In this document: one piece after another, positions 49,804-62,292 of the stretch
Layout of the letters: the number at the start of each line of letters is the position of its first letter
Position numbering within the stretch: the first letter of the stretch is position 1
Source: Staphylococcus durrellii
GTDB lineage: Bacteria > Bacillota > Bacilli > Staphylococcales > Staphylococcaceae
Assembly (NCBI RefSeq): GCF_015594545.1
Contig: NZ_JADIIO010000001.1
Span: forward strand, 1,116,001 to 1,180,000
Direction of reading: 5' to 3'
DNA length: 64,000 nucleotides
Position numbers and translations under genes: made by a program
Notes under the pieces: model-generated
Database searches by the model: none
What the model was told of the DNA's origin: nothing
The model's input: only the letters and a program-made list of their open reading frames with translations

Positions 49804-50327
49804 TGAGAGTGTTTTACTACTTTTTAATTGGCGTTATTTTATTTTATATTGATACAGTTATTGGGCTTGTCATTCCTATGCATATCGGTAGTAAAGATAT
49901 CATTTTTGTTCCACATTTGACGTTAATGTTTTTGTTAACTATTTGTGTATTTAGAAGTTTTGGAGTATCAATAGTCTTAGCGATAGTATTAGGCGCTATT
50001 ACAGACCTTTATTTCGGTAGTTTCTATGGGTTATATTTATTTGGTTATATTTTATTAGTTGTAATTATGGACTTCTTTTTTAAAGTGTTTTATCGCGATG
50101 ATGCTATGTTGTTCATAGTTATACTTTTAAGTACCATTGCTATTGAGGTCTATGTAGCGTTAATTTATTCTGCTATAGGGTTAATTCATTTTATGTTTTT
50201 AGATTTTTTATTATTACGTATTATACCTACAATAATATTAAATTTTATTTTACTAATAATATTATATCCACTAATAACTAAATTTTTCAGAAAAACTCAA
50301 ATGAAGATTGACACCAAACAACGCTAA
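49803..50327 (+). CDS. mreD: rod shape-determining protein MreD
   Basis: Integral membrane partner of MreC, 174 residues with five or six membrane segments and the family segment GAITDLYFGSFYGLYLFGYILL. It begins in the mreC stop (TAATG) and is translationally coupled. The L21 leader follows directly. Confidence 0.92.
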   Translation: MRVFYYFLIGVILFYIDTVIGLVIPMHIGSKDIIFVPHLTLMFLLTICVFRSFGVSIVLAIVLGAITDLYFGSFYGLYLFGYILLVVIMDFFFKVFYRDDAMLFIVILLSTIAIEVYVALIYSAIGLIHFMFLDFLLLRIIPTIILNFILLIILYPLITKFFRKTQMKIDTKQR

Positions 50328-50328
50328 T

Positions 50329-50430
50329 GCTAAAATGCAGTAGTTGAGTAGTTTCAGGCTACATACAACCGCTCGAATTCAGGTTCAAGTACATTGAATG
50401 TCACCTGATTTTGGCGTGACTTATATTATA
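50329..50430 (+). promoter_or_regulatory. L21-type ribosomal protein leader of rplU
   Basis: The stretch between mreD and rplU has conserved blocks: AGTAGTTTCAGGCTACATACAACCG and then CAGGTTCAAGTACATTGAATGTCACCTG, in which CAGGT and ACCTG pair around GTACATTGAATGT. This fits the L21 leader described upstream of rplU in low-GC Gram-positives. Autogenous control is inferred from the family. Confidence 0.7.
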
Positions 50431-50443
50431 GGAGGTGCAAAGT

Positions 50444-50752
50444 ATGTTTGCTATTATTGAAACAGGTGGAAAACAAATCAAAGTAGAAGAAGGCCAAGAA
50501 ATTTTCGTTGAAAAATTAGACGTTAATGAAGGTGATGCATTTACATTTGAAAAAGTATTATTTGTAGGTGGCGATTCAGTTAAAGTTGGTGCGCCAACAG
50601 TTGAAGGTGCTACGGTTAGTGCTACAGTTAGTAAACAAGGCCGTGGAAAAAAAATCACTGTCTTCACTTACAAACGTCGTAAAGATTCTAAACGTAAAAA
50701 AGGACATCGCCAGCCTTATACAAAACTTACTATCGATAAAATTAACGCATAA
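50444..50752 (+). CDS. rplU: 50S ribosomal protein L21
   Basis: Large-subunit protein of 102 residues starting [17 protein letters not shown], with the C-terminal [19 protein letters not shown] signature. The start chosen is ATG 50444, six bases after AGGAGGTG; a GTG at 50435 is inside that site. First gene of rplU-prp-rpmA. Confidence 0.98.
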   Translation: MFAIIETGGKQIKVEEGQEIFVEKLDVNEGDAFTFEKVLFVGGDSVKVGAPTVEGATVSATVSKQGRGKKITVFTYKRRKDSKRKKGHRQPYTKLTIDKINA

Positions 50753-50754
50753 TT

Positions 50755-51075
50755 ATGATTACTGTTAATGTGACTTTAAATAGTGAGGGTCAAGTAACAG
50801 ACGTAATTATGGATGGCCATGCAGAACATGGTGACTATGGTCATGACATAGTATGCGCAGGCGCTTCTGCCGTGCTATTCGGTAGTGTTAATGCTATTAT
50901 GGGTTTAACGACTGAAAAACCTGATATTGATTATGAGGAAGACGGTGGTCATTTCCATATTAGAAGTGTTGATACTAATAATGAACAAGCACAATTAATT
51001 CTTCAAGCTATGTTAGTTTCGTTACAAACGATAGAAGAGGAATATCATGAGAATATAAGATTAAATTACAAGTGA
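50755..51075 (+). CDS. prp: ribosomal-processing cysteine protease Prp
   Basis: Removes the N-terminal extension of ribosomal protein L27, a step shown to be essential in S. aureus. His22 (DGHAEHG) and Cys34 ([10 protein letters not shown]) are the catalytic pair, at the same positions as in S. aureus Prp. 106 residues. The start is ATG two bases after the rplU stop; its ribosome-binding site would lie within rplU, so coupling is likely. Its substrate gene rpmA begins 11 bases after it. Confidence 0.95.
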   Translation: MITVNVTLNSEGQVTDVIMDGHAEHGDYGHDIVCAGASAVLFGSVNAIMGLTTEKPDIDYEEDGGHFHIRSVDTNNEQAQLILQAMLVSLQTIEEEYHENIRLNYK

Positions 51076-51086
51076 GGTGCAATTCA

Positions 51087-51371
51087 ATGTTAAAATTAAA
51101 CTTACAGTTCTTCGCATCGAAAAAAGGGGTAAGTTCTACAAAAAACGGACGTGACTCTGAATCTAAACGTTTAGGTGCTAAACGTGCTGACGGTCAATAC
51201 GTAACTGGCGGTTCTATTTTATTCCGTCAACGTGGTACTAAAATTTATCCTGGTGAAAATGTAGGTCGCGGTGGCGACGATACATTATTCGCTAAAATCG
51301 ACGGCGTTGTTAAATTCGAACGTAAAGGTCGCGACAAAAAACAAGTATCTGTATATTCAGCTGCTGAGTAA
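51087..51371 (+). CDS. rpmA: 50S ribosomal protein L27 (with cleavable N-terminal extension)
   Basis: Large-subunit protein whose N terminus reaches the peptidyl-transferase centre. The precursor begins [14 protein letters not shown]. Prp cuts after LQFF in Firmicutes, leaving mature Ala-Ser-Lys-Lys at the active tip. The start is ATG 51087 after GTGAGGTGC; the longer reading from GTG 51072 covers the ribosome-binding site. 94 residues. Terminator at 51384. Confidence 0.97.
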   Translation: MLKLNLQFFASKKGVSSTKNGRDSESKRLGAKRADGQYVTGGSILFRQRGTKIYPGENVGRGGDDTLFAKIDGVVKFERKGRDKKQVSVYSAAE

Positions 51372-51383
51372 TTTGTCTTTACT

Positions 51384-51416
51384 AACACCAGAAGTTTTAA
51401 CTTCTGGTGTTTATTT
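51384..51416 (+). terminator. intrinsic terminator of rplU-prp-rpmA
   Basis: AACACCAGAAGTT / AACTTCTGGTGTT, a 13-bp perfect stem, then TATTTTTTG. Confidence 0.88.
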
Positions 51417-51494
51417 TTTGTTTTATTTTATATAAAAGGACTTAATGATATAATAGTGTAGATATTGTAAAATTATAGAAAAAGAGGTGAAAAT

Positions 51495-52787
51495 ATGTTT
51501 GTCGATCAAGTGAAAATATCACTCAAAGCTGGTGACGGTGGAAATGGTATTACAGCGTATAGAAGAGAAAAATATGTACCGTTTGGTGGTCCTGCTGGCG
51601 GAGACGGTGGCGATGGTGCGTCAGTCATTTTTGAAGTGGATGAAGGATTAAGAACTTTATTAGATTTTAGATATCAAAGCCACTTTAAAGCTAAAAGGGG
51701 TGAAGGTGGCCAAAGTAGTAATATGCATGGGAAAAATGCAGAGAACCTAATATTACAAGTGCCTCCAGGTACAATCGTTAGAAGTGTCGAAACAGGCGAA
51801 GTTTTGGCAGACTTAGTTGAACACGGGCAACGTGCAACTGTTGCAAAAGGCGGTCGTGGTGGTAGAGGTAATTCGCGCTTTGCCTCTCCACGTAACCCTG
51901 CTCCTGACTTTAGTGAAAACGGAGAACCAGGTGAAGAAATAGATGTAACATTAGAATTAAAATTATTGGCAGATGTAGGTTTAGTAGGTTTTCCTAGTGT
52001 AGGTAAATCAACTTTACTTTCTATCGTTTCAAAGGCAAAACCTAAAATTGGTGACTATCATTTTACTACAATCAAACCAAACCTAGGCGTCGTAGCTACG
52101 CCTGATAACAGAAGTTTCGTGATGGCGGATTTACCAGGACTGATTGAAGGTGCTTCCGATGGAGTTGGCTTAGGTCATCAATTCTTACGACATGTCGAAC
52201 GCACAAAAGTAATTGTGCATGTGATAGATATGAGTGGCTCTGAAGGTCGTGATCCATTAGACGATTATCAAATCATCAATAAAGAATTAAGCGCCTATGA
52301 ACATAAACTAGAAGAAAGACCACAAATTGTTGTAGCAAATAAAATGGACATGCCTAATTCAGAACATAATTTAGCGTTATTTAAAGATGCATTAAAGGAT
52401 GAAGTGATTGATATTATTCCATTGTCTACATTTACACGTGAAAACATCGATAAATTACTTTATTTAATAGCTAATAAATTAGAAGAAGTTAAAGATGTAG
52501 ACTTCAATGAAGAAGAAAAAGATTTAGGTATTAATAGAGTTGTTTATAAACATACACCTAATCAAGATAATTTCACTATTACTAGAGACGATGATGGTGC
52601 TTACGTGGTACGTGGTAAATCTATTGAACGTATGTTCAAAATGACTGACTTTAATAGTGATCCAGCAGTACGTAGATTCGCTAGACAGATGCGTTCAATG
52701 GGTATTGATGATGCATTGAGAGATAGAGGCTGTGAAAACGGAGATATAGTTAGAATTCTTGGTGGGGAATTTGAATTTATAGAATAG
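51495..52787 (+). CDS. obgE: GTPase ObgE/CgtA
   Basis: Essential GTPase linking 50S maturation, stress and (p)ppGpp. It has a glycine-rich Obg domain (1 to about 158; [12 protein letters not shown]), a G domain with G1 GFPSVGKST (about 165-173), [10 protein letters not shown] and NKMD, and a C-terminal OCT domain (about 350-430). Length 430 residues. The start is ATG after AAGAGGTG; a TATAAT box lies at 51449-51454. The ACT-domain gene follows 12 bases later. Confidence 0.96.
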   Translation: MFVDQVKISLKAGDGGNGITAYRREKYVPFGGPAGGDGGDGASVIFEVDEGLRTLLDFRYQSHFKAKRGEGGQSSNMHGKNAENLILQVPPGTIVRSVETGEVLADLVEHGQRATVAKGGRGGRGNSRFASPRNPAPDFSENGEPGEEIDVTLELKLLADVGLVGFPSVGKSTLLSIVSKAKPKIGDYHFTTIKPNLGVVATPDNRSFVMADLPGLIEGASDGVGLGHQFLRHVERTKVIVHVIDMSGSEGRDPLDDYQIINKELSAYEHKLEERPQIVVANKMDMPNSEHNLALFKDALKDEVIDIIPLSTFTRENIDKLLYLIANKLEEVKDVDFNEEEKDLGINRVVYKHTPNQDNFTITRDDDGAYVVRGKSIERMFKMTDFNSDPAVRRFARQMRSMGIDDALRDRGCENGDIVRILGGEFEFIE

Positions 52788-52799
52788 AGGTGCTCATTC

Positions 52800-53255
52800 A
52801 TGGATAGTAAAGATTATAAAAAGTTTTATTTAATTAGAGAAGATGTGTTGCCAGAATCTGTTGTGAAAACAATTAAAATTAAAGATGCTTTAAAAAGTGA
52901 TCCTAAGCTATCCATATTTGAAGCAGTTAAAAAGTATGATTTATCAAGAAGTGCATTTTATAAATATAGAGATACTATTTTCCCAGTAGATGAAAAAATG
53001 GAGAGTACGAAAGAATTTACATTAATCTTATATGTTAATGATATAGTAGGTATGTTAGCGGAAGTATTAAATACCTTATCTAGATTAAGTTTGTCGGTAT
53101 TAACTATCCACCAAAGTATTCCTATGGATCATAGGGCGACTATTACTGTCTCGTTAGATGCTAAAGGAACCGATTTAGAAATTGATGATGTAATTGCGTC
53201 ATTACAAACGATTGACCATGTATCTAAAGTAGAATTAATAAGTATGACAATATAA
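52800..53255 (+). CDS. pheB: ACT domain-containing protein (PheB/UPF0735 type)
   Basis: 151 residues: an N-terminal helix-turn-helix-like part (DPKLSIFEAVKKYDLSRSAFYKY) and a C-terminal ACT domain (FTLILYVNDIVGMLAEVLNTLS) of the kind that binds amino acids. The name comes from B. subtilis PheB next to obg; no chorismate mutase activity can be claimed. The start is ATG after TAGAGGTGC. Probably in one unit with obgE and ruvAB. Confidence 0.88.
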   Translation: MDSKDYKKFYLIREDVLPESVVKTIKIKDALKSDPKLSIFEAVKKYDLSRSAFYKYRDTIFPVDEKMESTKEFTLILYVNDIVGMLAEVLNTLSRLSLSVLTIHQSIPMDHRATITVSLDAKGTDLEIDDVIASLQTIDHVSKVELISMTI

Positions 53256-53267
53256 GGAAGTGTAAAT

Positions 53268-53870
53268 TTGTACGCATATATAAAAGGTATTTTAACTCAA
53301 TTATTTCCAACCCATTTAGTTGTAGAAACAGCGGGCATTGGTTATGAAATTCAAACACCTAATTCTTATCGTTTTCAACAATATCTAGATAATGAAGTGA
53401 AAGTATTCACTTCATTTATAGTGAGAGAAGATGCACAATTGTTATATGGTTTTATTAATGTAGAAGAAAAAGATATGTTTCTTAATTTAATTAAAGTAAC
53501 AGGTATTGGACCTAAATCTGCGCTCGCAATTTTAGCTACGAGCACACCTTCTGAAGTTATACAAGCTATTGAAAATGAAAACGATGCTTATTTAACTAAA
53601 TTTCCTGGTATCGGTAAAAAAACTGCACGTCAAATTGTGTTAGATTTAAAAGGTAAAGTACAAGTAACAGAAGAAACGACTGATAATTTATTAAATCACG
53701 GAATGACTAATGATACATCTAATGACACAGTTAAAGAAGCTATTTTAGCACTTGAAGCGTTAGGATACTCGAAACGAGAACTTAGTAAGGTAGAAAAGAC
53801 ACTAAACAAAGAAACGTGCGAATCGGTGGATGAAGCAGTTAAAAGAGGTTTGCAATTGTTAGTTTCTTAA
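53268..53870 (+). CDS. ruvA: Holliday junction branch migration protein RuvA
   Basis: Binds four-way DNA junctions and recruits RuvB. An N-terminal OB fold ([19 protein letters not shown]), paired helix-hairpin-helix motifs ([13 protein letters not shown] and [16 protein letters not shown]) and a small C-terminal RuvB-contact domain. 200 residues. The start codon is TTG with AAGGAAG 8 bases upstream. ruvB follows 19 bases later. Confidence 0.96.
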   Translation: MYAYIKGILTQLFPTHLVVETAGIGYEIQTPNSYRFQQYLDNEVKVFTSFIVREDAQLLYGFINVEEKDMFLNLIKVTGIGPKSALAILATSTPSEVIQAIENENDAYLTKFPGIGKKTARQIVLDLKGKVQVTEETTDNLLNHGMTNDTSNDTVKEAILALEALGYSKRELSKVEKTLNKETCESVDEAVKRGLQLLVS

Positions 53871-53889
53871 TAAATTGGGGTGAACAATA

Positions 53890-54888
53890 TTGGATGACAG
53901 AATGGTTGATCAATCATTACATGAAGATGAAACATCATTTGAATTATCGTTAAGACCTAAAAGAATACGTCAATATATCGGTCAATCTTCAATTAAAAAC
54001 AACTTAGAAGTGTTTATTAAAGCAGCAAAATTGAGAGAAGAACCTTTAGACCATGTATTACTTTTTGGACCCCCAGGTTTAGGGAAAACAACTCTTTCTA
54101 ATATTATAGCCAACGAAATGGAAGTTAATATTAGAACAATTTCTGGTCCATCTCTAGATAGACCGGGAGACTTAGCAGCGATATTATCTGGGTTACAACC
54201 GGGTGATGTATTATTTATAGACGAAATTCATAGACTAAGTAGTGTTGTAGAAGAAGTTTTATATTCGGCAATGGAAGATTTCTTTTTAGACATTGTAATA
54301 GGTAAAGGCGATGAAGCTAGAAGTATTAGGATAGACTTGCCACCATTTACATTAGTAGGTGCTACCACAAGGGCAGGAAGCTTAACAGCACCTTTAAGAG
54401 ATCGTTTCGGTGTTCAATTACGACTAGAATACTATAAAAATTCAGAACTGAAAGAAATTATTGTTAGAACGGCAGAAGTGTTAGGCACATCTATTGATGA
54501 AGATAGCGCGGTAGAATTGGCTAAAAGAAGTCGCGGGACGCCACGTGTAGCAAATAGATTACTAAAACGTGTACGTGATTTTCAACAAGTAAATGAAGAT
54601 GAGCATATTTATGTTGAAACTACAAAGCAAGCATTAAAACTTTTACAAGTAGATGAAGAAGGCTTAGACTATATTGATCATAAAATGATGCAATGTATTT
54701 TAAATCAATACAATGGTGGCCCAGTGGGATTAGACACTATTGCAGTCTCTATAGGTGAAGAGCGCATTACGATAGAAGATGTTTACGAACCTTTCCTTAT
54801 TCAAAAAGGTTTTATAGAACGTACACCTAGAGGGCGTAAAGCTACACCTTATGCTCATGAACACTTTAGAAATAAAGGAAAGAGGTAG
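53890..54888 (+). CDS. ruvB: Holliday junction branch migration ATPase RuvB
   Basis: AAA+ motor that drives branch migration with RuvA. Walker [10 protein letters not shown], Walker B FIDEIHRL, the sensor GATTRAGSL, the arginine-containing RDRFG and a C-terminal winged helix ([19 protein letters not shown]). 332 residues. The start is TTG after TGGGGTG; the next in-frame ATG would remove four residues. Part of ruvA-ruvB-queA-tgt-yajC. Confidence 0.96.
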   Translation: MDDRMVDQSLHEDETSFELSLRPKRIRQYIGQSSIKNNLEVFIKAAKLREEPLDHVLLFGPPGLGKTTLSNIIANEMEVNIRTISGPSLDRPGDLAAILSGLQPGDVLFIDEIHRLSSVVEEVLYSAMEDFFLDIVIGKGDEARSIRIDLPPFTLVGATTRAGSLTAPLRDRFGVQLRLEYYKNSELKEIIVRTAEVLGTSIDEDSAVELAKRSRGTPRVANRLLKRVRDFQQVNEDEHIYVETTKQALKLLQVDEEGLDYIDHKMMQCILNQYNGGPVGLDTIAVSIGEERITIEDVYEPFLIQKGFIERTPRGRKATPYAHEHFRNKGKR

Positions 54889-54893
54889 TAACA

Positions 54894-55919
54894 TTGGATA
54901 TAGAAGATTTTGATTATTACTTACCAGAAGAACTAATTGCACAAACGCCCTTAAAAGATCGAGACCAAAGTCGTTTATTAGTTCTAGGCAAAAATAATGG
55001 TAATATAGAACATCGTCATTTTAAAGATGTCATCGATTATTTTGAGCAAGGTGATACATTAGTATTGAATGATACTCGTGTTATGCCAGCACGTCTTTTC
55101 GGTATTAAAGAAGAGACAGGCGCCAAAGTAGAAATGCTAATGCTTACACAATTAGAAGGTAATGATTGGGAAGTACTCTTAAAACCAGCTAAAAGAATAC
55201 AATTAGGAGATAAACTAAATTTTGGAGAAGGTAAAATAATCGCTGAGTGTGTTGAAACATTAAATCAAGGTGGACGTATTATGCGCTTACATTTTGATGG
55301 TATTTTACAAGAGCGCTTGGATGAATTAGGGGAAATGCCACTACCTCCATATATAAAAGAACGGTTGGATGACCCAGAACGGTATCAAACTGTTTATGCA
55401 AATGAAATAGGTTCAGCTGCTGCACCAACAGCCGGCTTGCACTTTACAGATGAATTGCTAACTAAAATTAAACAAAAAGGTGTCAATGTTGCCTTTATTA
55501 CTTTGCACGTAGGTTTAGGAACATTTAGACCCGTTAGCGTCGAAAATATAGATGAACATGAAATGCATAGTGAATATTATCAAATGACACAAGAAACGGC
55601 TGATTTATTAAACGTTACTAAAGCAAACTGTGGACGTATTATTTCGGTAGGAACGACTACAACGAGAACTTTGGAAACAATTCGTCAACATAACACAAAG
55701 TTTGTAGCAGAAAGCGGTTGGACTGATATTTTTATATATCCAGGTTTTAAATTTAAAGGCGTCGATGGTCTAATAACAAATTTCCATTTGCCAAAATCAA
55801 CTTTAGTAATGCTAGTGTCTGCTTTTAGCACGAGAGATAATATTTTAAATGCATATAATCAAGCAGTATTAGAACGATATAGATTTTTCAGTTTTGGAGA
55901 TGCAATGTTAATTATTTAG
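54894..55919 (+). CDS. queA: S-adenosylmethionine:tRNA ribosyltransferase-isomerase
   Basis: Builds epoxyqueuosine at the wobble base of tRNAs read by GUN anticodons, using the ribosyl part of S-adenosylmethionine. The N-terminal [41 protein letters not shown] and [17 protein letters not shown] segments are the QueA signatures. 341 residues. The start is TTG after AGAGG, 6 bases after the ruvB stop. Confidence 0.95.
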   Translation: MDIEDFDYYLPEELIAQTPLKDRDQSRLLVLGKNNGNIEHRHFKDVIDYFEQGDTLVLNDTRVMPARLFGIKEETGAKVEMLMLTQLEGNDWEVLLKPAKRIQLGDKLNFGEGKIIAECVETLNQGGRIMRLHFDGILQERLDELGEMPLPPYIKERLDDPERYQTVYANEIGSAAAPTAGLHFTDELLTKIKQKGVNVAFITLHVGLGTFRPVSVENIDEHEMHSEYYQMTQETADLLNVTKANCGRIISVGTTTTRTLETIRQHNTKFVAESGWTDIFIYPGFKFKGVDGLITNFHLPKSTLVMLVSAFSTRDNILNAYNQAVLERYRFFSFGDAMLII

Positions 55920-57080
<1,161 letters not shown>

Positions 57081-57095
57081 AGGAGAAATAAATAA

Positions 57096-57356
57096 ATGCA
57101 ATTAACGTCATTAATTTTACCAATTTTATTATTAGCATTAATGTGGTTCTTTTTAATTAGACCACAACAAAAGAAAGCTAAAGAGCATCGTGAAATGGTA
57201 CAACAAATTCGTTCAGGTCAACGTGTTACGACTATTGGAGGAATTAAAGGTACCGTTAGAAGTGTTGACGAAACAACTGTCGTACTTACTTTAAATGGCA
57301 ATGGTACAGAAATCACACTCGAAAAACCTGCAATTAAACAGGTTGATCCATCTTAA
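57096..57356 (+). CDS. yajC: preprotein translocase subunit YajC
   Basis: Small membrane protein that associates with SecDF and the Sec translocon. One N-terminal membrane helix (about 3-21) ends in the conserved FFLIRPQQKKAKEHREM, followed by a cytoplasmic domain with RVTTIGGIKGTV. 86 residues. The start is ATG after AAGGAG. A terminator separates it from secDF. Confidence 0.95.
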   Translation: MQLTSLILPILLLALMWFFLIRPQQKKAKEHREMVQQIRSGQRVTTIGGIKGTVRSVDETTVVLTLNGNGTEITLEKPAIKQVDPS

Positions 57357-57365
57357 TAAAACGTG

Positions 57366-57402
57366 AATTGGTAGGGATTTAATTTCCTGCCAATTTTTTA
57401 TA
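57366..57402 (+). terminator. intrinsic terminator of the ruvAB-queA-tgt-yajC unit
   Basis: AATTGGTAGG / CCTGCCAATT stem with one mismatch and six T residues. Confidence 0.85.
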
Positions 57403-57576
57403 TATAATGAATTAGGATAAATTTAGTTTGCATAATAAATGTTAGTTTGTGAATATGTTGTAATATGTTAAGATATATAGGTCGCTTAAACAAGTTATCG
57501 TATATTATGTAATAACTTGCACAAATATTATTAATTAAAGTATCCTTAAATCATAAGTTTACAATGAGGTGTTCAT

Positions 57577-59853
57577 GTGAAAAAAAGTAGTAGAATAGTT
57601 GCGTTTATATTACTTGTGGTTCTATTGTTCGCGGGAATGGGACTTACATATAAAAACGTAGTTAAAAACGTTAACTTAGGTTTGGATTTACAAGGTGGAT
57701 TTGAAGTACTTTACCAAGTCAATCCTTTACAACAAGGCGATAAGGTTGATAAGGATGCTGTAAAATCTACCTCTAAGACTTTAGAGAACCGTGTCAACAA
57801 ACTCGGCGTTTCCGAACCTAAAATACAAGTTGAAGACAATAACCGCATACGTGTACAACTTGCTGGGGTTAAAAATCAATCTCAAGCAAGGAAAATGTTA
57901 TCTTCACAAGCAAATTTAACGATTCGTGATGCTAACGATAATGTTAAATTAACCGGTAAAGATCTTAAACAAGGTACGGCAAAACAAGAATTTAAACAAA
58001 ATACAAACCAACCTGCAGTTACTTTTAAACTAAAAGATAGTGACAAGTTTAAAAAAGTAACCGAAGAAATTTCTAAGAAAAAAGACAACGTTATGGTTGT
58101 ATGGCTAGATTACGAAAAAGGGGATTCATACAACAAGGAAAAAACAAAGAAAGACCCTAAATATGTTTCAGCGGCAAATGTAGACAAACCAATTAATTCA
58201 GATAGCGTTGAAATTTCAGGTGGCTTTAATGGTGAAAAAGGCGTACAAAAAGCTAAACAAATTGCGGACTTGTTAAACGCTGGTTCTTTACCTGTTCATC
58301 TTAAAGAAATCTATTCAAATTCAGTTGGAGCTCAGTTTGGTCAAGATGCACTAGATAAAACTGTATTTGCTTCTATGTTAGGTGTAGCAGTTATTTACTT
58401 GTTTATGTTAGGATTTTATCGCTTACCTGGTCTTGTAGCGGTAATTGCTTTGACAACATATATCTATTTAACACTATTTGCATTTAACCTTATTTCAGGT
58501 GTACTTACTTTACCTGGTCTAGCAGCATTAGTGCTTGGCGTGGGTATGGCTGTTGATGCCAACATCATAATGTACGAACGGATAAAAGATGAGTTGAAGA
58601 TAGGTCGAACCTTAAAACAAGCATATAAAAAAGCTAATAAAAGTTCATTCCTAACTATTGTCGATGCCAACTTAACGACTGTTATTGCAGCGGCAGTTCT
58701 GTTCTTCTTTGGTGAAAGTTCGGTAAAAGGTTTCGCAACTATGCTATTATTAGGTATTTTAATGATTTTCGTTACTGCAGTATTTCTATCTAGATTACTG
58801 TTGACGTTATTAATTTCATCAAATTTCTTCAAAAAGTCTTATGGTATGTTCGGTGTAAACAAAAAGCATATCCATGATATTAACGACGGAAAAGACGTCC
58901 ATGATTTAAAAACACCTTATGAAAAATGGGACTTCATGAAATTAGCCAAACCATTATTATCACTAAGCGTATTGATAATTATTGTTGGTGCAATCATCCT
59001 ATTTGTCTTTAAATTAAATCTAGGCATAGATTTCACAAGTGGTACACGAGTCGATTTTGATTCAGAAAATAAAGTAACTCAAAATAAAGTAACGCAAACA
59101 CTCGAGGATAAAAACTTTAAACCTGATCAAGTATCGATTGGTCAAAATGATAAAAATGTGAGTGTTCAATTCAAAAAAGACTTAAATAAAGAGCAAGTAG
59201 CAAAAATTAAAGATACTGTTCACAACAATTTTGGACATGATCCAACTGTTAATACAGTATCACCCGTTATAGGTCAAGAATTAGCTAAAAATGCTATTAT
59301 GGCACTTATTTATGCTGCTATTGGTATCATTATTTACACTTCATTCCGTTTCGAGTGGCGTATGGGACTTTCATCAGTATTAGCACTACTGCATGATGCC
59401 TTTATGATTGTAGCAGTATTCAGTTTATTTAGACTAGAAGTCGATATCACATTCATTGCAGCAGTATTAACAATCATTGGTTATTCTATAAATGACACGA
59501 TTGTTACGTTTGATAGAGTACGTGAAAACTTGCATAAGGTGAAAGTCATTACTAAAGCAGAACAAATTGATGATATTGTTAATAGATCTATTAGACAGAC
59601 TATGACGCGTTCAATTAATACAGTGTTAACTGTTGTTGTTGTAGTTATTGCATTGTTAATTTTTGGTGCATCAAGTATTTTCACATTCTCATTAGCTCTA
59701 TTAATTGGTTTAATTACAGGTGTATTCTCTTCTGTATTTATTGCAGTACCGTTATGGGGAATAATGAAAAAACGACAACTTAAAAAATCTGATGACCATA
59801 AATTAGTAGTCTACAAAGAAAAACGCTCCAATGATGAAAAAATCTTAGTATAA
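57577..59853 (+). CDS. secDF: protein translocase subunit SecDF (fused)
   Basis: Proton-driven Sec accessory protein that helps pull exported proteins outward. A natural SecD-SecF fusion of 758 residues with 12 membrane segments, as in Bacillales. The SecD half has NLGLDLQGGFEVLY and GVGMAVDANIIMYERI; the SecF half has NLGIDFTSGTRVDF and GYSINDTIVTFDRVREN. The first and second periplasmic domains are present. The start is GTG 57577, 6 bases after TGAGGTG. Monocistronic with a terminator at its end. Confidence 0.96.
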   Translation: MKKSSRIVAFILLVVLLFAGMGLTYKNVVKNVNLGLDLQGGFEVLYQVNPLQQGDKVDKDAVKSTSKTLENRVNKLGVSEPKIQVEDNNRIRVQLAGVKNQSQARKMLSSQANLTIRDANDNVKLTGKDLKQGTAKQEFKQNTNQPAVTFKLKDSDKFKKVTEEISKKKDNVMVVWLDYEKGDSYNKEKTKKDPKYVSAANVDKPINSDSVEISGGFNGEKGVQKAKQIADLLNAGSLPVHLKEIYSNSVGAQFGQDALDKTVFASMLGVAVIYLFMLGFYRLPGLVAVIALTTYIYLTLFAFNLISGVLTLPGLAALVLGVGMAVDANIIMYERIKDELKIGRTLKQAYKKANKSSFLTIVDANLTTVIAAAVLFFFGESSVKGFATMLLLGILMIFVTAVFLSRLLLTLLISSNFFKKSYGMFGVNKKHIHDINDGKDVHDLKTPYEKWDFMKLAKPLLSLSVLIIIVGAIILFVFKLNLGIDFTSGTRVDFDSENKVTQNKVTQTLEDKNFKPDQVSIGQNDKNVSVQFKKDLNKEQVAKIKDTVHNNFGHDPTVNTVSPVIGQELAKNAIMALIYAAIGIIIYTSFRFEWRMGLSSVLALLHDAFMIVAVFSLFRLEVDITFIAAVLTIIGYSINDTIVTFDRVRENLHKVKVITKAEQIDDIVNRSIRQTMTRSINTVLTVVVVVIALLIFGASSIFTFSLALLIGLITGVFSSVFIAVPLWGIMKKRQLKKSDDHKLVVYKEKRSNDEKILV

Positions 59854-59862
59854 ATTATATTT

Positions 59863-59905
59863 AAACTGCCATTGCGAAAAAAACGTAATGGCAGTTTTAT
59901 TTTTT
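59863..59905 (+). terminator. intrinsic terminator of secDF
   Basis: AAACTGCCATT / AATGGCAGTTT stem with an A-rich loop and TTATTTTTT tail. Confidence 0.9.
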
Positions 59906-60002
59906 ACTTGTTTCATAAAATATTATGTCTATATCGATGGTCACCGCTTTTTATTTTACAGAATGTTTTGTATAATGGCTTGTGGAAATGAGGGAGACTC
60001 GT

Positions 60003-62279
60003 ATGATTAAACCAAAGTATAATTGGGATTATAATACACCTGATAATGAAATTTTGGAAGAATATGTAAAGAAATTGAAACTAACTCCTCTTGTTAAACA
60101 AATATTAGAGAGTAAAAATATAGTTGAATGTGATGAAATTGAAGCTCTATTTAGTAACAACGTTATAAACCATGATCCATGGCTACTTAGTGATATGAAA
60201 AAAACTGTAGACCGTATTAATTTAGCTATCGATAAAAACGAAAAAATTCTTGTCTATGGAGATTACGATGCTGATGGTGTAACCTCGACAACAATTTTAG
60301 TATCTACTTTGAGAGAATTAGGTGCTCATGTGGGTTGGTACATACCGAATCGTTTTTCTGAAGGATATGGACCGAATGAAATGGCATTTAAAAATGCATA
60401 TGACGAAGGTATATCGCTTATAATTACAGTAGATAATGGGATACAAGGACATAAAGAGATTGAGAGTGTGCAATCATTGGGCGTAGATGTAATTGTTACA
60501 GATCATCATGAAATAGGCAGAACTATGCCTGATGCTTTTGCAATTGTACATCCTATGCATCCAGAATTTGATTATCCGTTTCAATATCTATGTGGTGCAG
60601 GAGTAGCATATAAATTAACGCAAGCATTATTATCACAACCTCCACGACAATTTTTAGGTTTAGTTGCAATAGGAACTATTGCAGACTTAGTATCGTTAAC
60701 AGATGAAAATCGTTCGCTTGTAAAACAAGGTCTTAGTGTACTTAACGACCAATGTCCAGTATCTATAAAAGCAATATTAAATCAAGCGAGTTACACGGAT
60801 GATATAAACGAAGAGACCATTGGTTTTATTATTGGTCCAAGACTTAATGCGGTAGGTAGATTAGAAGATGCTGGTTTAGCTGCCGAATTGCTTATGACTG
60901 ATGAAATGGAAGAGGCAACATTTTTAGCGGAACAGGTTGAGTTCTTTAACCAAGAACGTAAAGATATTGTAGCTTCTATTACTGAAGAAGCATTAGCAAT
61001 GGCTAAAGAGCAAGTTCAGCAACAAGCGAAATTCTTACTCCTTGCTAAAGAAGATTGGCATGAAGGAGTATTAGGCATTGTTGCATCAAAAATTGTCGAA
61101 ACTTATAGTTTACCGACGCTAATTTTAAATATTGACGAGGTACAAAATCATGCTAAAGGCTCTGCGCGTAGTATTGAACAAGTATCAATGTTTGAAATTT
61201 TAACTGCACATTCCGATTTAATATCAAAATTTGGCGGTCATCATATGGCGGCCGGAGTGACGATGCCCATAGACAATATTCAAGACTTATCTCATGGCTT
61301 AAATCTATGGATGGAAGAGCTAGCCACTTCAACTTCGTTGGAACCTTCTAAAAAAATTGATGTAAAAGTAAATGAGGCAGATATTAACGTTGGTAATATT
61401 CAAGACATTCATAAATTAAGACCTTTTGGTACTGATTTTGAAAGTCCATGTTTTGAGTTGTCTGACATTACAGTGCATCATTCTAAAGGTATAGGACAAG
61501 AAAATAAACATTTGAAGTTATCTCTGGGTAAGAGTAATTTACAAGCATTATATTGGCAATATGGACATTTAAGCAATCAGTTGAATACTGAACAACCAGT
61601 AAGTATCATTGGTACACTTCAAATAAATGAATGGAATGGTCATAAGTCACCGCAATTTATGATACAAGATTTGGCGAGCAATAAGTTACAAATACTAGAT
61701 TACCGCAGTAAAAATAAACTGTCAGTTATTGATGAAAATGATGCATCAACTGCATTTCTGATACATCACCATAATGACAAATTAGGAGATAACTACTATT
61801 TTTACGGTGAAAATATTCAACATAACTATGAAAAATATGTCTTTAGAGATCTACCATCAACAATAGATGATATTAAAAACAGTTTAAAAAGTGTCAAAGC
61901 CTCGCAAATATATTTAATGTTAAATCATCAACAATCTATATACTTTGAAGGAATGCCTAAAATGGAAAGCTTTAAACAATGTTTTAAAGCTTTAGCAACA
62001 AAAGGCGAAACAAACCTAGCTCAAGATGGTATGCACCTAAGTGAATTTTTAAATATAAAACCTAATATGTTGAAATTTATATTAAAAGTATTTTTAGATT
62101 TAGAGTTTATAAATGACGATAATGGTATAATTACAGTAAATAATCAATCTCAAAAACAGGCTATTGATACAAGTAAATTATACCGAGCGAGATTAGATAG
62201 AATAGAAGTTGAAGAAATTTTATTATACCAAGATATAAACCAATTAAAAGAATGGCTTATAGCCGAATTGGCATGTTAA
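60003..62279 (+). CDS. recJ: single-stranded-DNA-specific exonuclease RecJ
   Basis: 5'-3' exonuclease on single-stranded DNA in recombination and mismatch repair. The DHH domain has [18 protein letters not shown] and TDHHEIG; the DHHA1 domain has FGGHHMAAG. An OB-type domain follows and then a C-terminal region of about 190 residues (after 565) of the kind found in Bacillales RecJ. The start chosen is ATG 60003 (MIKPKYNW), 6 bases after GAGGGAG; a GTG seven codons upstream overlaps that site. 758 residues. apt follows 13 bases later. Confidence 0.94.
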   Translation: MIKPKYNWDYNTPDNEILEEYVKKLKLTPLVKQILESKNIVECDEIEALFSNNVINHDPWLLSDMKKTVDRINLAIDKNEKILVYGDYDADGVTSTTILVSTLRELGAHVGWYIPNRFSEGYGPNEMAFKNAYDEGISLIITVDNGIQGHKEIESVQSLGVDVIVTDHHEIGRTMPDAFAIVHPMHPEFDYPFQYLCGAGVAYKLTQALLSQPPRQFLGLVAIGTIADLVSLTDENRSLVKQGLSVLNDQCPVSIKAILNQASYTDDINEETIGFIIGPRLNAVGRLEDAGLAAELLMTDEMEEATFLAEQVEFFNQERKDIVASITEEALAMAKEQVQQQAKFLLLAKEDWHEGVLGIVASKIVETYSLPTLILNIDEVQNHAKGSARSIEQVSMFEILTAHSDLISKFGGHHMAAGVTMPIDNIQDLSHGLNLWMEELATSTSLEPSKKIDVKVNEADINVGNIQDIHKLRPFGTDFESPCFELSDITVHHSKGIGQENKHLKLSLGKSNLQALYWQYGHLSNQLNTEQPVSIIGTLQINEWNGHKSPQFMIQDLASNKLQILDYRSKNKLSVIDENDASTAFLIHHHNDKLGDNYYFYGENIQHNYEKYVFRDLPSTIDDIKNSLKSVKASQIYLMLNHQQSIYFEGMPKMESFKQCFKALATKGETNLAQDGMHLSEFLNIKPNMLKFILKVFLDLEFINDDNGIITVNNQSQKQAIDTSKLYRARLDRIEVEEILLYQDINQLKEWLIAELAC

Positions 62280-62292
62280 GGAGGAATTAGCA

